From Corylus avellana (lineage: Eukaryota; Streptophyta; Magnoliopsida; Fagales; Betulaceae), in contig NC_081541.1 of NCBI RefSeq assembly GCF_901000735.1, forward strand, positions 39,452,446 to 39,516,445: DNA of 64,000 bases, in the 5' to 3' direction. Of this stretch, positions 10,354-20,598 are shown one piece after another. The translations under genes were made by a program, and so were the position numbers. Positions within the stretch are counted from its first letter, which is position 1; the number at the start of each line of letters is the position of its first letter. The notes below the pieces were generated by a model. It was not told where the DNA came from and did no database searches. It saw only the letters and a program-made list of their open reading frames with translations.

Positions 10354-13300
10354 CTAAGCAATCGAAGATGCATGGAAGTTTGACTTTTCTTCTTGCTGAG
10401 GCAGATACCGCAAGTCTAACTCTGGGATGTGAGCAATCTTGGCCCAGTCCTCACCCGCTTCTCTCTTGCATCTTTGCAATAAGATGGGACACTTCTCAAC
10501 TTTTAGCCTTCGCAAAGACGTTAGCCTACCCATTCCTTCGGGCAATGATGTCAAACTAGAGCATCCACCAATTTCAAGCACTTGAAGTGATGTGCATGTT
10601 GAGATCCACTCCGGTATAGCCGTCAAGTTTTCACAATTTGAAATCTCAAGCCTTTGTAGAGTGGTTGCATGTTGAAGCCACAGTGGGAGAGACACCAATT
10701 TCCGAAGATGTGTAAACTCCAAAGAGAGGAGGCTCTTGTGGCCTTGCAATTGCATCTCATCTTCATCACTGGCTAGCTCAAGCTCATGGCAATTACAAAG
10801 ATGTAGGTATTGAAGGGTAGTGAGATGTTGTATACCTGGAGAGAGAGACTTTAATACAGTGCAGTTCAATATCGTTAAAGACTCAAGAGAAGTGAGATTC
10901 TTCAACCACTCCTCTGGCAGAGTTTCTAGATCTGCAATGGATTTTAGTTTTATACACTTCAATTTTGAGAGAGGACTGGATGAAGAGGAGGTTATTGTTG
11001 TTGACGTTGGGCTTTGTTGTGCTTCCATATTCATCATCATTGTTTGTTGCAGTGGCTTCAAGCTTGCATTCCACAAGACCAACTCTCCTTCAAGATGTGG
11101 AAAAGTTGGCATGGAAGTCAACATACAACAATTCCAAATCTGTAATGTTGAAAGATGAGGAAATGATGGGAGTAAAGGATGCTCCGTCATCGATGTTAAC
11201 GCCGTTATTTCAACAGAATTATTATTATTACAATTGATCTCCACAGAAGAATCCCTCGTCTTCCACCACCCCTTGAGATTAGGGCAGCGATAGAGACTCA
11301 TTTCCTTGAGGGATGGGAAGAACGGTACTCGTGCCGATGAAGAAGAAGAGAACTCATCGCTAACTGATATGTACTCCATGGCATAAAGATGTTGAAGAGA
11401 AAGATACTTGAGAGAAGGTAGTTGACTCAATGGTGGTAGATATTGGCATTTCTCACAAAATAATAATTCAAATTTAACAAGATTTGTGAGTGACAAAAGC
11501 CAACTCGGAAGCCTTGAACCCTGATAATAATTTACTTCAAGTTGTTTCAGATTTGGGTGCGGTTGAAAGTCTTCCAATGGCGCTTCATCATTCTCACACC
11601 GTAAACGCAAAGTATGAAGATGTTGTTTCTCCTTTAGATTTGCAACCTTATATTCTGACGCAACACCTTCCCCATGTCTCAGATATATAATTGCTAACTC
11701 TCCTCTCAAGTTATTTAGACGATTTAGTTCTTTTAAACCACTGTTATACTTAGAGAGAGGATCCCAGTGGACCACAAATGTTGATAACGTCTGAAGATTA
11801 GTCAGTTGCCCCAATCCAAGTGGCATATAAGTCAAAGAAAGACATCCATCTATCTCAAGATGCCTGAGGTTGACTAATTTTTTAATGTCTCTTGGTAATT
11901 CTTCAAGCTCAGTACAATTGGAGAGTCTTAGTGTTTGCAAATTTTGCAACCTAGTTATAGAATTAGGCAACTTCTTCATCTTGGAGTTTTCAGAAAGATC
12001 ACGATATCTTAAATGCTTCAACCTCCCGATCGAGCTCGGTACAAAATCAAGAAATTTGAGATGCAGATTCAAAAAGCGCAAGAACTTGAAACTTGAAAAA
12101 ATTGCATTACAATCAATATTCCTTCGCCTCGATGGGTCAACGTAACCATCATCGAGGCAAAGAAATGTCCGTATCCTACTTGCATTACACAATGAAGAAA
12201 TATCTATATCGTAACCACCAAATGATACGTGGCGAGTTTTCTCATCAATGTTTCTCTCCTTATCATCAAATGTGGTGATCAATGATCCTGCTACTGATAG
12301 AGCAAGATCATGTATGAGGTCATGTATTTTGAATCCAATTATGTTACCAAATGTATCCATTTCAGCTTCTTGAAAGAATGATCTCCAAAGTAAATCCATA
12401 AAATACTCATGGCCCACATCTTCCAAGCATTGGCTGTGATCCGTTAACTTGATGCACCCTTGTGCTATCCAAAGATTAATCAGCAATGATTTACGAATCC
12501 AGTAGTCCTTTGGAAATAAACTACAATAAACAAAGCAATGCTTCAACTCTGAAGGAAGATGATCATAACTCAGCTTCAGAGTTGGTAAGATGTCATTTTC
12601 TTTCTGAGATATTTTTGAGAGTTCTTGTTTTTTAAAAGACAACCACTCTGTTTCAGGATTTTTGGAACCTAGTAAACCTCCGATTGTCCTTATGGCCAGT
12701 GGGACACCTAAACACTTCTCTAAGATCTCCCTCCCAAGTACTATGATGCTTGAATTCTCTGGCTCTTGTCCTTTCCCAAATGCCACTTGCTTAAATAAAG
12801 ACCATGACGCATCTTCATCCAAACCCCTCAAGAAATATGATTGAACTGTCCCAGTAAGCCTTGCAACACTTTCGTTGCGGGTAGTCACTAATATTCTACT
12901 GCCTCTTGCACCACCCACCAACAATTCTTTCAAGCGAGACCATTTTTCTTGATCCTCATTCCACACATCATCCAACACAAGTAAGTATTTCTTTCCATCG
13001 ATTTTTCCTTTGAGATAACCTATCAATGTATCCATCTCAATAGTTTCTGGCTTCCTCTTTATTGCAGATTCTAAGATTTTTTCAGCAATATTTTTAACAT
13101 CAAAGTTATCAGAGACACAAACCCACAGTTTTAGCTCAAAATGCTTTTCGATTTGCTCATCATTGAAAATGAGTTGAGCAAGTGTAGTCTTTCCTAATCC
13201 ACCGATGCCAACAATTGGAAGGATTGAAACATTCTCTTCAACATTGGAGTCCACCAGACGGTCTATAATTGCCTTCTTATCATTTTTTCGACCAATAACT

Positions 13301-13800
13301 TTATCCACAGGTACAAAAGAATGAGTGTTATCCCTCTCCCTATTCCTGACTCGTGTCTCTACTTGGCGCACCTTTAAGTGGAAATCTCTAGCAGCTGCGT
13401 TAATGGCATCTAACCTCTCTCTCATGGCCTTAATCTTATGGGCCTTTTTAAGACCATAGGCAAGCTGGTTTGATTTGGAAAAGAAAATGCGTACCTGTTT
13501 GACATTCTTATCATGGGTCATTATTTCCCTGCGCAGAGCTTCAGTAGAAACAGCATCCAGCAAGTCATCAGCATCATACATGGCATCTTCTAGCCTTCCG
13601 AGCCAACGTGCAACTGCATGATCTCCTACAGCCTGCTTCTCCTCCGCATCCAGAAGCAAATCTTTGATTGTAGAAACGGTGTTGGCCAGTCTTTCAACCT
13701 CATCTTCGACACCCCAGAGCAGACCGATCTCTTTGGAAGCCGGTGAGCCCAAACTCTTGATGATTCCCTCGACAACACCGAAGAGAAGTCGTTCTTCCAT
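10354..13800 (-). CDS. CC-NB-ARC-LRR disease-resistance protein, RGA type (locus 1, intact)
   Basis: This is a predicted cytoplasmic NLR immune receptor of 1148 aa with no intron. The Rx-type coiled-coil domain covers about residues 1-130, with YDADDLLDA at 75-83. The NB-ARC follows: P-loop GIGGLGKTT at 198-206, RNBS-A at 221-234, kinase-2 YLLVLDDVW at 272-280, RNBS-B GSRILVTTR at 300-308, GLPL-like CLGVPLA at 363-369, RNBS-D CFVYCSLFPKDY at 422-433, and an MHD-position IHD at 492-494. About 600 residues of LRRs complete it. I chose the ATG at 13800 because MEERLLFG aligns with the starts of loci C, D and E. The frame stays open upstream to 14013, so a 71-residue longer form is possible, but that part matches the noncoding leader of locus C. 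The I-for-M change at MHD is unusual. It is the only uninterrupted full-length receptor here. Family function (effector recognition, ADP/ATP switching) is established; the ligand is unknown. Confidence 0.93.
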   Translation of the reverse strand: MEERLLFGVVEGIIKSLGSPASKEIGLLWGVEDEVERLANTVSTIKDLLLDAEEKQAVGDHAVARWLGRLEDAMYDADDLLDAVSTEALRREIMTHDKNVKQVRIFFSKSNQLAYGLKKAHKIKAMRERLDAINAAARDFHLKVRQVETRVRNRERDNTHSFVPVDKVIGRKNDKKAIIDRLVDSNVEENVSILPIVGIGGLGKTTLAQLIFNDEQIEKHFELKLWVCVSDNFDVKNIAEKILESAIKRKPETIEMDTLIGYLKGKIDGKKYLLVLDDVWNEDQEKWSRLKELLVGGARGSRILVTTRNESVARLTGTVQSYFLRGLDEDASWSLFKQVAFGKGQEPENSSIIVLGREILEKCLGVPLAIRTIGGLLGSKNPETEWLSFKKQELSKISQKENDILPTLKLSYDHLPSELKHCFVYCSLFPKDYWIRKSLLINLWIAQGCIKLTDHSQCLEDVGHEYFMDLLWRSFFQEAEMDTFGNIIGFKIHDLIHDLALSVAGSLITTFDDKERNIDEKTRHVSFGGYDIDISSLCNASRIRTFLCLDDGYVDPSRRRNIDCNAIFSSFKFLRFLNLHLKFLDFVPSSIGRLKHLRYRDLSENSKMKKLPNSITRLQNLQTLRLSNCTELEELPRDIKKLVNLRHLEIDGCLSLTYMPLGLGQLTNLQTLSTFVVHWDPLSKYNSGLKELNRLNNLRGELAIIYLRHGEGVASEYKVANLKEKQHLHTLRLRCENDEAPLEDFQPHPNLKQLEVNYYQGSRLPSWLLSLTNLVKFELLFCEKCQYLPPLSQLPSLKYLSLQHLYAMEYISVSDEFSSSSSARVPFFPSLKEMSLYRCPNLKGWWKTRDSSVEINCNNNNSVEITALTSMTEHPLLPSFPHLSTLQIWNCCMLTSMPTFPHLEGELVLWNASLKPLQQTMMMNMEAQQSPTSTTITSSSSSPLSKLKCIKLKSIADLETLPEEWLKNLTSLESLTILNCTVLKSLSPGIQHLTTLQYLHLCNCHELELASDEDEMQLQGHKSLLSLEFTHLRKLVSLPLWLQHATTLQRLEISNCENLTAIPEWISTCTSLQVLEIGGCSSLTSLPEGMGRLTSLRRLKVEKCPILLQRCKREAGEDWAKIAHIPELDLRYLPQQEEKSNFHASSIA
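13188..13209 (-). promoter_or_regulatory. Possible miR482/2118 target site in the P-loop codons
   Basis: The 22 nt encoding the P-loop of locus 1 are the place where the miR482/2118 family is known to pair with NLR mRNAs. Against a remembered miR482 sequence, the part pairing with the miRNA 5' half (TAGGAAAGA) matches fully and about four positions differ elsewhere. Equivalent sites exist in loci C, D and E. This is inference; no small-RNA data are visible. Confidence 0.4.
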
Positions 13801-14013
13801 TTCGCGAAGTATTGAGAATGAAGATGTGTTTGCTGTGAGTAGGAAACTGAAACTCTGTGCAATGTGATGATGGTGTATCCAACTCTCCCACTTTTTCCCC
13901 GAAAGAAAATGCTTAAATCGCTCCGTAATCTGCGACTTACGCTGCGCCATGTGCCACTTTTTCCCGCTGGAGAAGTCAAACCTCACCGATTCTTCCTGAA
14001 AATAATGCATCAT

Positions 14014-14782
14014 GTATTCAACTCTCTCACATACATTTTACATTTAACAATTGAGAATGCACTTTCTTATTTTATATATATATATATATATATAGACTTA
14101 AAAATTAAACCTGATTCTTATCAAAATTAAATTTAACCATTTAATTATATTTTGACCCTTTCAAATAAGAAGTTGTAGTGTGAATGTGAGTTAGCTCACT
14201 CACGCCGACTCAAATGTTTACTTACCTCCTATTTTTTTTGAGTAATTAATTACCTCCTATTACTAGAGCATCATTGTCTAGAATACTTAATTAAAAAGTA
14301 CTTTTTTTTTTTTACCTTGGCTACCAATTTTTCTATACACAATTTAATACGTTCTCTATTCTCTTATCTACTTTTTCTCGGTGAACGTCACGATAGCGAT
14401 GTTCATTCTGTTCCCGTCTACTTAGCTTTTTACTGGTGTTCTAATATAAGCCATTAATTCTAACAAGGTTGAATGCCAAAAATTTAAAACTGAGTTACAT
14501 ACCCAATTGCGCAATGAAACCATTGCCGATACCATTGAGAGTGATTGGTAAAAAGTTTTGACAGTAGAAATGGAAAAAAATTAATTAATGTGATATAAAG
14601 GTGAAACGTGTTTTGAATTTTTATGAGATAAAGTTGATGAAAATTGTTTGGTAATGTGAAAGAAAGAAGTTTTGACTTTTATTTTAGAGAAATAGGGAAA
14701 TGGTTGCCAAACATAACCACAAGTACTAACTTGGCAGAGTGACAAATAAAGCAGGTTAATTCATAATTGATAAATCCTCGTA
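14014..14782. other. Upstream region of CNL locus 1
   Basis: This is the likely promoter side of locus 1. It contains a (TA)n tract at about 14068-14093, which on the minus strand lies some 270-300 bp before the ATG and could hold a TATA element, though such tracts are common here. No other gene seen. Confidence 0.4.
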
Positions 14783-16581
14783 TCAAAATATGAGGTAGAT
14801 AAATAAGGTATAATTGAGAGAAGAGTCATTCCATTTATCAACAAGCCATTATCCTATTTGAGAAAATGGACTTTCCATTCATAAGCAAAGCGATTCCAAA
14901 TAAAAGAGACCTTTCAAATTATCTTTATAACTCTAGAGTCAATGTGACAATAGACAAGTTTATATCACTACAAAAAATAATTGGATTTTAGCGATAACAT
15001 TTTGTCATTGCTAATGACTTTTAGCGGCGAGAAGTCGTTGCTAATAAGTCGTCCCAAATGCTTGGTCGCTATTGGTTATCAGTAACAAAAATAGTCTTCA
15101 GTCATAATGTTTAATGGCATGTGAATACAAGGTACTTATCCTCTTGATTTTCTGTCAACTCCTCTTTTGCTTCAAATAATCCTACAAAAGAAACATTACA
15201 ATTATGACAGTTCAAAGCATGATATCAAGTATGATCTTGATTCAAGGATGTATGACACATTATAAAATTGATAAGTTAAACTTGGAGGATGGATTTCACA
15301 TTAAAATCATAGACAGTAATTAGTGCAGCCAAGGTGGATAAAATAATTCGATTATCTTCACACACCTTTCTTGAAGTTTAAACTTTAAATAGTTTATTCA
15401 ATTCAATTCTAATTGAAATTATCTTTTCTTCTTCCTTTCCTTCTTTTGAGGAGAGCTTCTAAGCATGTGTTTTACCTCTTCCCTTGTTACCACAGAAAGA
15501 TCTAAGCTAAGCATATCTACAACGATGTATTTAGCAGTTAAAATAACCTCAGCACACTTATCAAAGCACTGCACATTAATTTAACCAACTGCATGTCACC
15601 AAAGAACACAATGATCCATCCAACACAGAATATATAATGGACACAAACCTTAATCAAGGGAACAACCAGGATTAGCAACTAGACGAGCACTTTTGACTTC
15701 CTCTCTCAAAAGCTGTGTCAAACCATATACAGCTTCTTTCTGCATCCAGGTAATGAATTAATCACTTACATGAAGAATAAAGCAAATAGTTAAAAAATCA
15801 AAATAAACCAAGAATGTTGATGTCAGAGTTTAATCTTTTGATACCATTTCCACACAACAAAAGGGGGGAAAAAAAGGATATCATATGCATTACTTTTTTT
15901 TTTTTTTTTTTTTTTTGAGTTAATATCATATGCGTTACTAAACAGCTATCATATGCATCACATTCACTAAGAAGGAAAAAATTCCAGGGGTACAAAAATT
16001 CTTAACACTTATTTTGAGTTGCAGGTTTAAAATGCATTGGCAGGGGAATAAATATTGCCAATGCAAAGTTTACTGCATAAAGATCAGCAATCTTCATACC
16101 CTTGGGAAGGGCTTTTGTGATTTCCTGTGAATTAACAGATAATCATACAAATTAGTAAAAATGAGATAAAGACTAAGAAATGCATTTCCACTTCAGAAAC
16201 CTTCACGATCATACTTGCATCCAAGACACATGATAAAATAGATAGGTAGCTGGAAAGAAGATGGAAACAGGGCATTATGAGAATTGTCTACATTGGAGAA
16301 ATTATATTAAACAGATTAATAAAACAAACTGCTGAAATTAACTCACTAACAAAGTTTTGCTACTTGGAGTCTTGGAACCATAGATGTATTGAAGAGGCCA
16401 AACCATGAGGCAGAGATGCCAACCAGCAATGCCATATTCTTCACAATGTGCTTCATTGATCTATGATAAAGGCTGAAGCCAGAAAACAACACAAAATACT
16501 GTCAGAGCAAAAACACAGTTGTGGCAACAGCTCTGATGGTTAAGAGCAGATATTACTTGACAAGAAATAAGTAAGAAATCT
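14783..16581. repeat. Segmental duplication, copy 2 (direct partner 2929-4518)
   Basis: Same block as 2929-4518 in the same orientation. It differs by a block of about 190 bp at about 15830-16023, which contains a long T run and repeated ATCATATGC words and is absent from copy 1. Confidence 0.9.
15652..16130 (-). pseudogene. N-acetyl-gamma-glutamyl-phosphate reductase (argC-like) remnant, copy 2
   Basis: On the minus strand, about 16060-16130 reads EITKALPKGMKIADL, matching the AGPR segment that precedes the Asp-Leu-Ser motif. About 15652-15742 reads [20 protein letters not shown] then VANPGC, including the catalytic Cys position, followed at once by a stop. The splice-acceptor-like GCAG before KEAVYG is kept. 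This copy preserves the upstream exon better than copy 1, and the 190-bp insertion lies between its two exons. It is not functional: the dinucleotide-binding N-terminus and the whole C-terminal half are absent. Confidence 0.72.
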
Positions 16582-16640
16582 CATCCATCTCTTTATGAGG
16601 CAACAGTCACCAGACGCAATAAAAACTGGTCTCATACAGC

Positions 16641-17049
16641 CAGGGCCGGCTCAATATATTTTGGGGCCTTAGATAAAACTTTGAAATTTGGCCTAAATTT
16701 TTTTTTTTTTTTTAAGTAACAATTTTTTTTTTTTGATTCAATTTTTTCTTTTTTAAAGTAACATATATATATATAGCAATAGATTTAGATACATCAATAA
16801 CATTTGGATTATTTTTAAAATTTATAGTGAGCTTATTAATTGGGGTCTTATTAAATTGAGGCATTAAATTTGGATAAAAAAAAATTTTAGGCCCTATTAA
16901 ATAACATTTGGGCCTTCAATTTTTTTTTTGGTCAAAAATAATTTTTTTAAAAAAAAAATTTTTTTTTAACTCAAAAATTTTTTTTAGGCCTTATTAAATT
17001 GGGGGCCCTAGGCGAGCGCCTAACTCGCCTAGGGCCTGAGCCGGCCCTG
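16641..17049. mobile_element. hAT-type MITE with perfect 8-bp TSD
   Basis: The 409-bp element starts CAGGGCCGGCTCA and ends with its exact reverse complement TGAGCCGGCCCTG. It is flanked by a perfect 8-bp duplication, CATACAGC at 16633-16640 and 17050-17057, the TSD length of hAT elements. The inside is AT-rich with long T runs and has no transposase. Related flanks at about 10130-10180 and 37325-37375 lack the element, so they are empty-site paralogues. Confidence 0.95.
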
Positions 17050-17340
17050 CATACAGCATGGTTCTGAGTAAGACGAAAGCATGCCAAAAAACTAAACAGT
17101 TAACTTGGCTCTTTATTTCTAGAGACAATGTGATGTTGAGCGTCATCAAAATAAATTTGGCAATTGCAAGGCCAACTTAACTTCATTATACTTGCAAAAT
17201 CATCATTTGATACGCTTATGTAAAACTTTTGCACATTGACAGTTAAAGTGCTAGGAAACATCTTGCTCACTACCATCATTTTAGAGGCACGCCCTAGGAT
17301 AACTCTTTTTCTCAAGAGTAATCCCGAAATATATGGTTCT

Positions 17341-18272
17341 TGATCTTCATTAATCATTGGTAGACAGGCTGATGAGCTGCCAATTCAAAGAACAAATACT
17401 CCATCCATTTATGCATTAACAGAGGAAATTTTAGTCCCACAACTATAATCTCCATTATTTGGTAAAAAAAAAAAAAAAAACTCTGTTCTTGAAAAGGCGT
17501 TGGCTAAGTTGCAAATACTATTCAATCTTATTTGTGAACGGGAAAACGACTAGCTAGACTGTACAAACTCATAAGGCTAGAGATAATTACTTGAAGTTTG
17601 CAGTTGCAGGAAATATGTACTATCTATATTATCTTTTGCCATGTGATCACCATGAAATTTGTACCTGTAACCCAAGGTCTTGTGAATGGCAACCTTGGAC
17701 AGTGGCTGCTCCCCAAAAGCTCAAGATCAAGTCCAGCCGAACCCATTTAATCATAGCAGTAGAGCTATCAAAACAAATAGCAACCCCAGTCAAATATTTA
17801 CATATAAAAATGAAAGGTGAGTAAAGAAAATTGATTGGGAAGTTTCGTTGCCAATATTAAAAATGGAGTTTAAAAATTAAACACCTTGACAATAAAATAA
17901 TAAATTATTAACTTATGAATTGACTTCAACGCTTAATTCCTCCAAATACTACCCAGTTTAATTTAATTGTCTGAGGTGACTTCATTGCTTCCCTGGCAAC
18001 TATATATATTTCACTCTAACCAAAACTCAACTCAAAGAATCCACTTACCAAATAAATTACCACCGCATCTTTTTCTCGTCCTGCTCTTAAAAGATATATT
18101 TTTACTTTTATTTTATTTTTGTTCTAAAACCATCAAATTCATTATTCTGAAGTATTAATTTGTCCAAATTCATTTACAAGAAAAGGATAGAGAGGGACAA
18201 GCTGTGGCGGTGAAGATCAAGCAGAAGCTGATCTTGCTCTAGCTCTCGTATGCCTCTTTCATTTGGCAATAC
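17341..18272. repeat. Inverted-repeat copy (partner about 32965-33830)
   Basis: The sequence is the reverse complement of 32965-33830. The 17480-17580 block pairs with 33590-33690, and CTCGTATGCCTCTTTCATT at 18245 pairs with 32970-33000. Matching ORFs at 17967-18158 (plus) and 33078-33278 (minus) reflect this homology and are not called as genes. Homology stops at about 18272, where LINE sequence begins. Confidence 0.85.
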
Positions 18273-20588
18273 TTCAAAATTAATAACAACGAGGCACCGA
18301 ACCTTAATGGTTCTCTATGGCATTCTTCCAAGCTTGTTGGGTTGTTTTGACCGTAGACATCATGAAGGTTTTTTGTGATTTCCATGCTAGTGGTAAGCTC
18401 GAGAAAAGCCTTAATGCTACATGCCTCGCCCTTATTCCAAAGATTCCCAGGGGTGGTCGATCCAAGGACTTTCACCCTATCAATCTAGTGGGTAGCATTT
18501 ACAAGATTATTGCTAAGATTCTAGCAAACATGCTTAAGATGTTGTTGGAGAAAATTATTTCTAAGTCATAGAATGTGTTTATCCGAGGTAGGTAGATCCT
18601 AGATCCTATTCCTATTGCCAATGAATGCCTTGATAGTATATTGAGATTTGGAAAATCAGGGATTATTTGTAAAATGGACTTAGAAAAAGCTTATAATCAT
18701 GTTAATTGGGATTTTCTATTGTACATGCTGAGAAGGTGCTGGTTTGGGAGGAAATGGTGCTCATGGGTGTGTTTCTTAGTTTTGGTGAACGGCTCTCCCA
18801 CTAGCTTCTTTAGCAACCCTCGTGGCTTGAGGCAAGGTAACCCTTTGTGTCATTTGCTGATTGTCATAGTGATGGAGGCATTGGATAAGATAATTTCAGC
18901 TGCAGTGAGTGGAGGCTTGTGGTCTAGCTTCTTTGTGGGGACTGGATTGGTATCTCCCATCTTATATTTGCAAATGGCACATTGCTTTTCTGTGGGACTG
19001 ACCTAAATCATCTTCGCAATTTACAAAGCTTATTCTTATGTTTTGAAGTTGTGTCGAATTTGAAGGCAAACTTAGTCAAGTCGGAATTGGTTCCAGTGAG
19101 AAATGTTGATTATGTGGTTGCGTTGGCTGGGATTCTGGGTTGTGAGGTTGCATCTCTGCCCTTAAAGTATCTTTGTCTTCCGTTGGGGGCTTCCTACAAG
19201 GCCAAATATATTTGAGACAATGTTATTGAGATGATTGAACGTCAGCTAGCTAGTTGAAAAATGTTGTACTTGTTTAAGGGTGGTAGGGTTACCCTTATCA
19301 AGAGCATCTTATCCAACTTACTTACGTACTTCATGTCCCTCTTTCCTCTCCATACGAGTGTTGTAAACCGTATTAAGAAGTGTCAACGTGATTTCTTATA
19401 GGATGGACTTGGTGAAGAGCTCAAATATTACCTGGTGAGTTGGTCCAAGGTTTGTACACTGATTTCTATGGGAGGGTTGGGGGATAGGAACTTGCAGAGC
19501 TTTAATCATGCTTCTTAGGTAAATGGATTTGGTGCTATGGATTTGAGAAAGAGGCTTGGCGGAGAGTGGTGGTGGACTCTAAATATAGCAGTTTATGAGA
19601 AGGGTGGTGTTCTAGTGAGCTTGTTGGGGCGTATGGGTGGGTTTATGGAAGAATACTAGGAAGGTTTGGGGAAAATTTTGTAGTCATACCAGATTTGAAG
19701 TGGAAGTTGGCTTTAAGGTTAAATTCTGGCATGATCTCTGGTGTGGGGATGTGGCCCTTAAGAAAGCCTTTTCTGTTTTATTTGGTATTGCTTGCACAAA
19801 GGATGCTTCTGTTGCGGCTCAAGTGAATTTTTTTGGTAGTTCCATTCAATAGAACATGAACTTTGTTAGAGCGGCTCATGATTGGGAGGTAGATGTCTTT
19901 ACCTCGTTTTTCAGTATTTAGTAAGAATGAGAAGGGAAGGGGACAAAACTGTGATGGATCACTTCCAAAAGAGGGTTGTTTGGTGTTAAATTCTTCTATA
20001 GTGTCATGGGTTGTAATGATGGTCTCTGTTTCCCTTGGAAGGGTGTCGACTAAGGTCCCTTTGATGGTGGCCTTTTTTGTTTGGTCAGCAGCCCGTGGAA
20101 AGATCTTTACCATGGAAATCTCTGGAAGCAGCACATCATTGTAGTTGATATGTGTAAAAGGAATGGGGAGAACGTGGACCTCCTTCTTCATTGTGAGGTT
20201 GTTTATGCCATTTGGAATGTTTTCTTTTGTCGATTTGGGCACTCTTGGGTTATACCTAGATGAGTAGTCGACTAATATGCTTATTGGTAGACTGCTGACA
20301 GCACTTGGAGTGCTGCTGTGTGGAAGATGATGCCTTCATACCTTTTGTGGTGTCTATGGAGGGAATAAAATAATAGAATCTTTGAGGACCATAAGAGGGT
20401 TTTGGAAGAGATTAAATCTTTATTTTTCAACACCTTGTATCTTTAGACAATTGCATTTGTTTTTCCTTTGGTGATTAGCTATCATGATTTTTGGGTTCTT
20501 TTTGCTTCTACTAGCTAGGTGGCTTCTTTTGTATACCTCATGTTTACCTGGGGGCAATTTACGATTTTAATAAAGTTTCGATTATTTA
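18272..20588 (+). mobile_element. 5'-truncated LINE (non-LTR retrotransposon), degenerate
   Basis: Plus-strand fragments spell a plant LINE reverse transcriptase in order. They are 18317-18571 (LNATCLALIPKIP, then a PINLVGSIYKIIAK segment), 18641-19006 (ICKMDLEKAYNHVNWDF, then GLRQGNPL), 18982-19215, and a zinc-binding RT C-terminal region near 20120-20260. The frame breaks repeatedly. The catalytic YADD site is degenerate, reading FANG near 18966-18977. It ends in an AATAAAGTTT-like stretch and a short A run at about 20588-20598. The 5' part with the endonuclease is missing. It is a dead copy, inserted at or joined to the end of an inverted repeat. Confidence 0.88.
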
Positions 20589-20598
20589 TCAAAAAAAA

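Noticed and set aside
10820..11237. Plus-strand ORFs opposite locus 1
   Set aside because: Antisense shadows of the LRR coding sequence; the same shadows recur opposite every receptor copy.
13626..13979. 117-residue minus-strand frame overlapping the locus 1 start
   Set aside because: Out-of-frame reading of the receptor N-terminus and leader.
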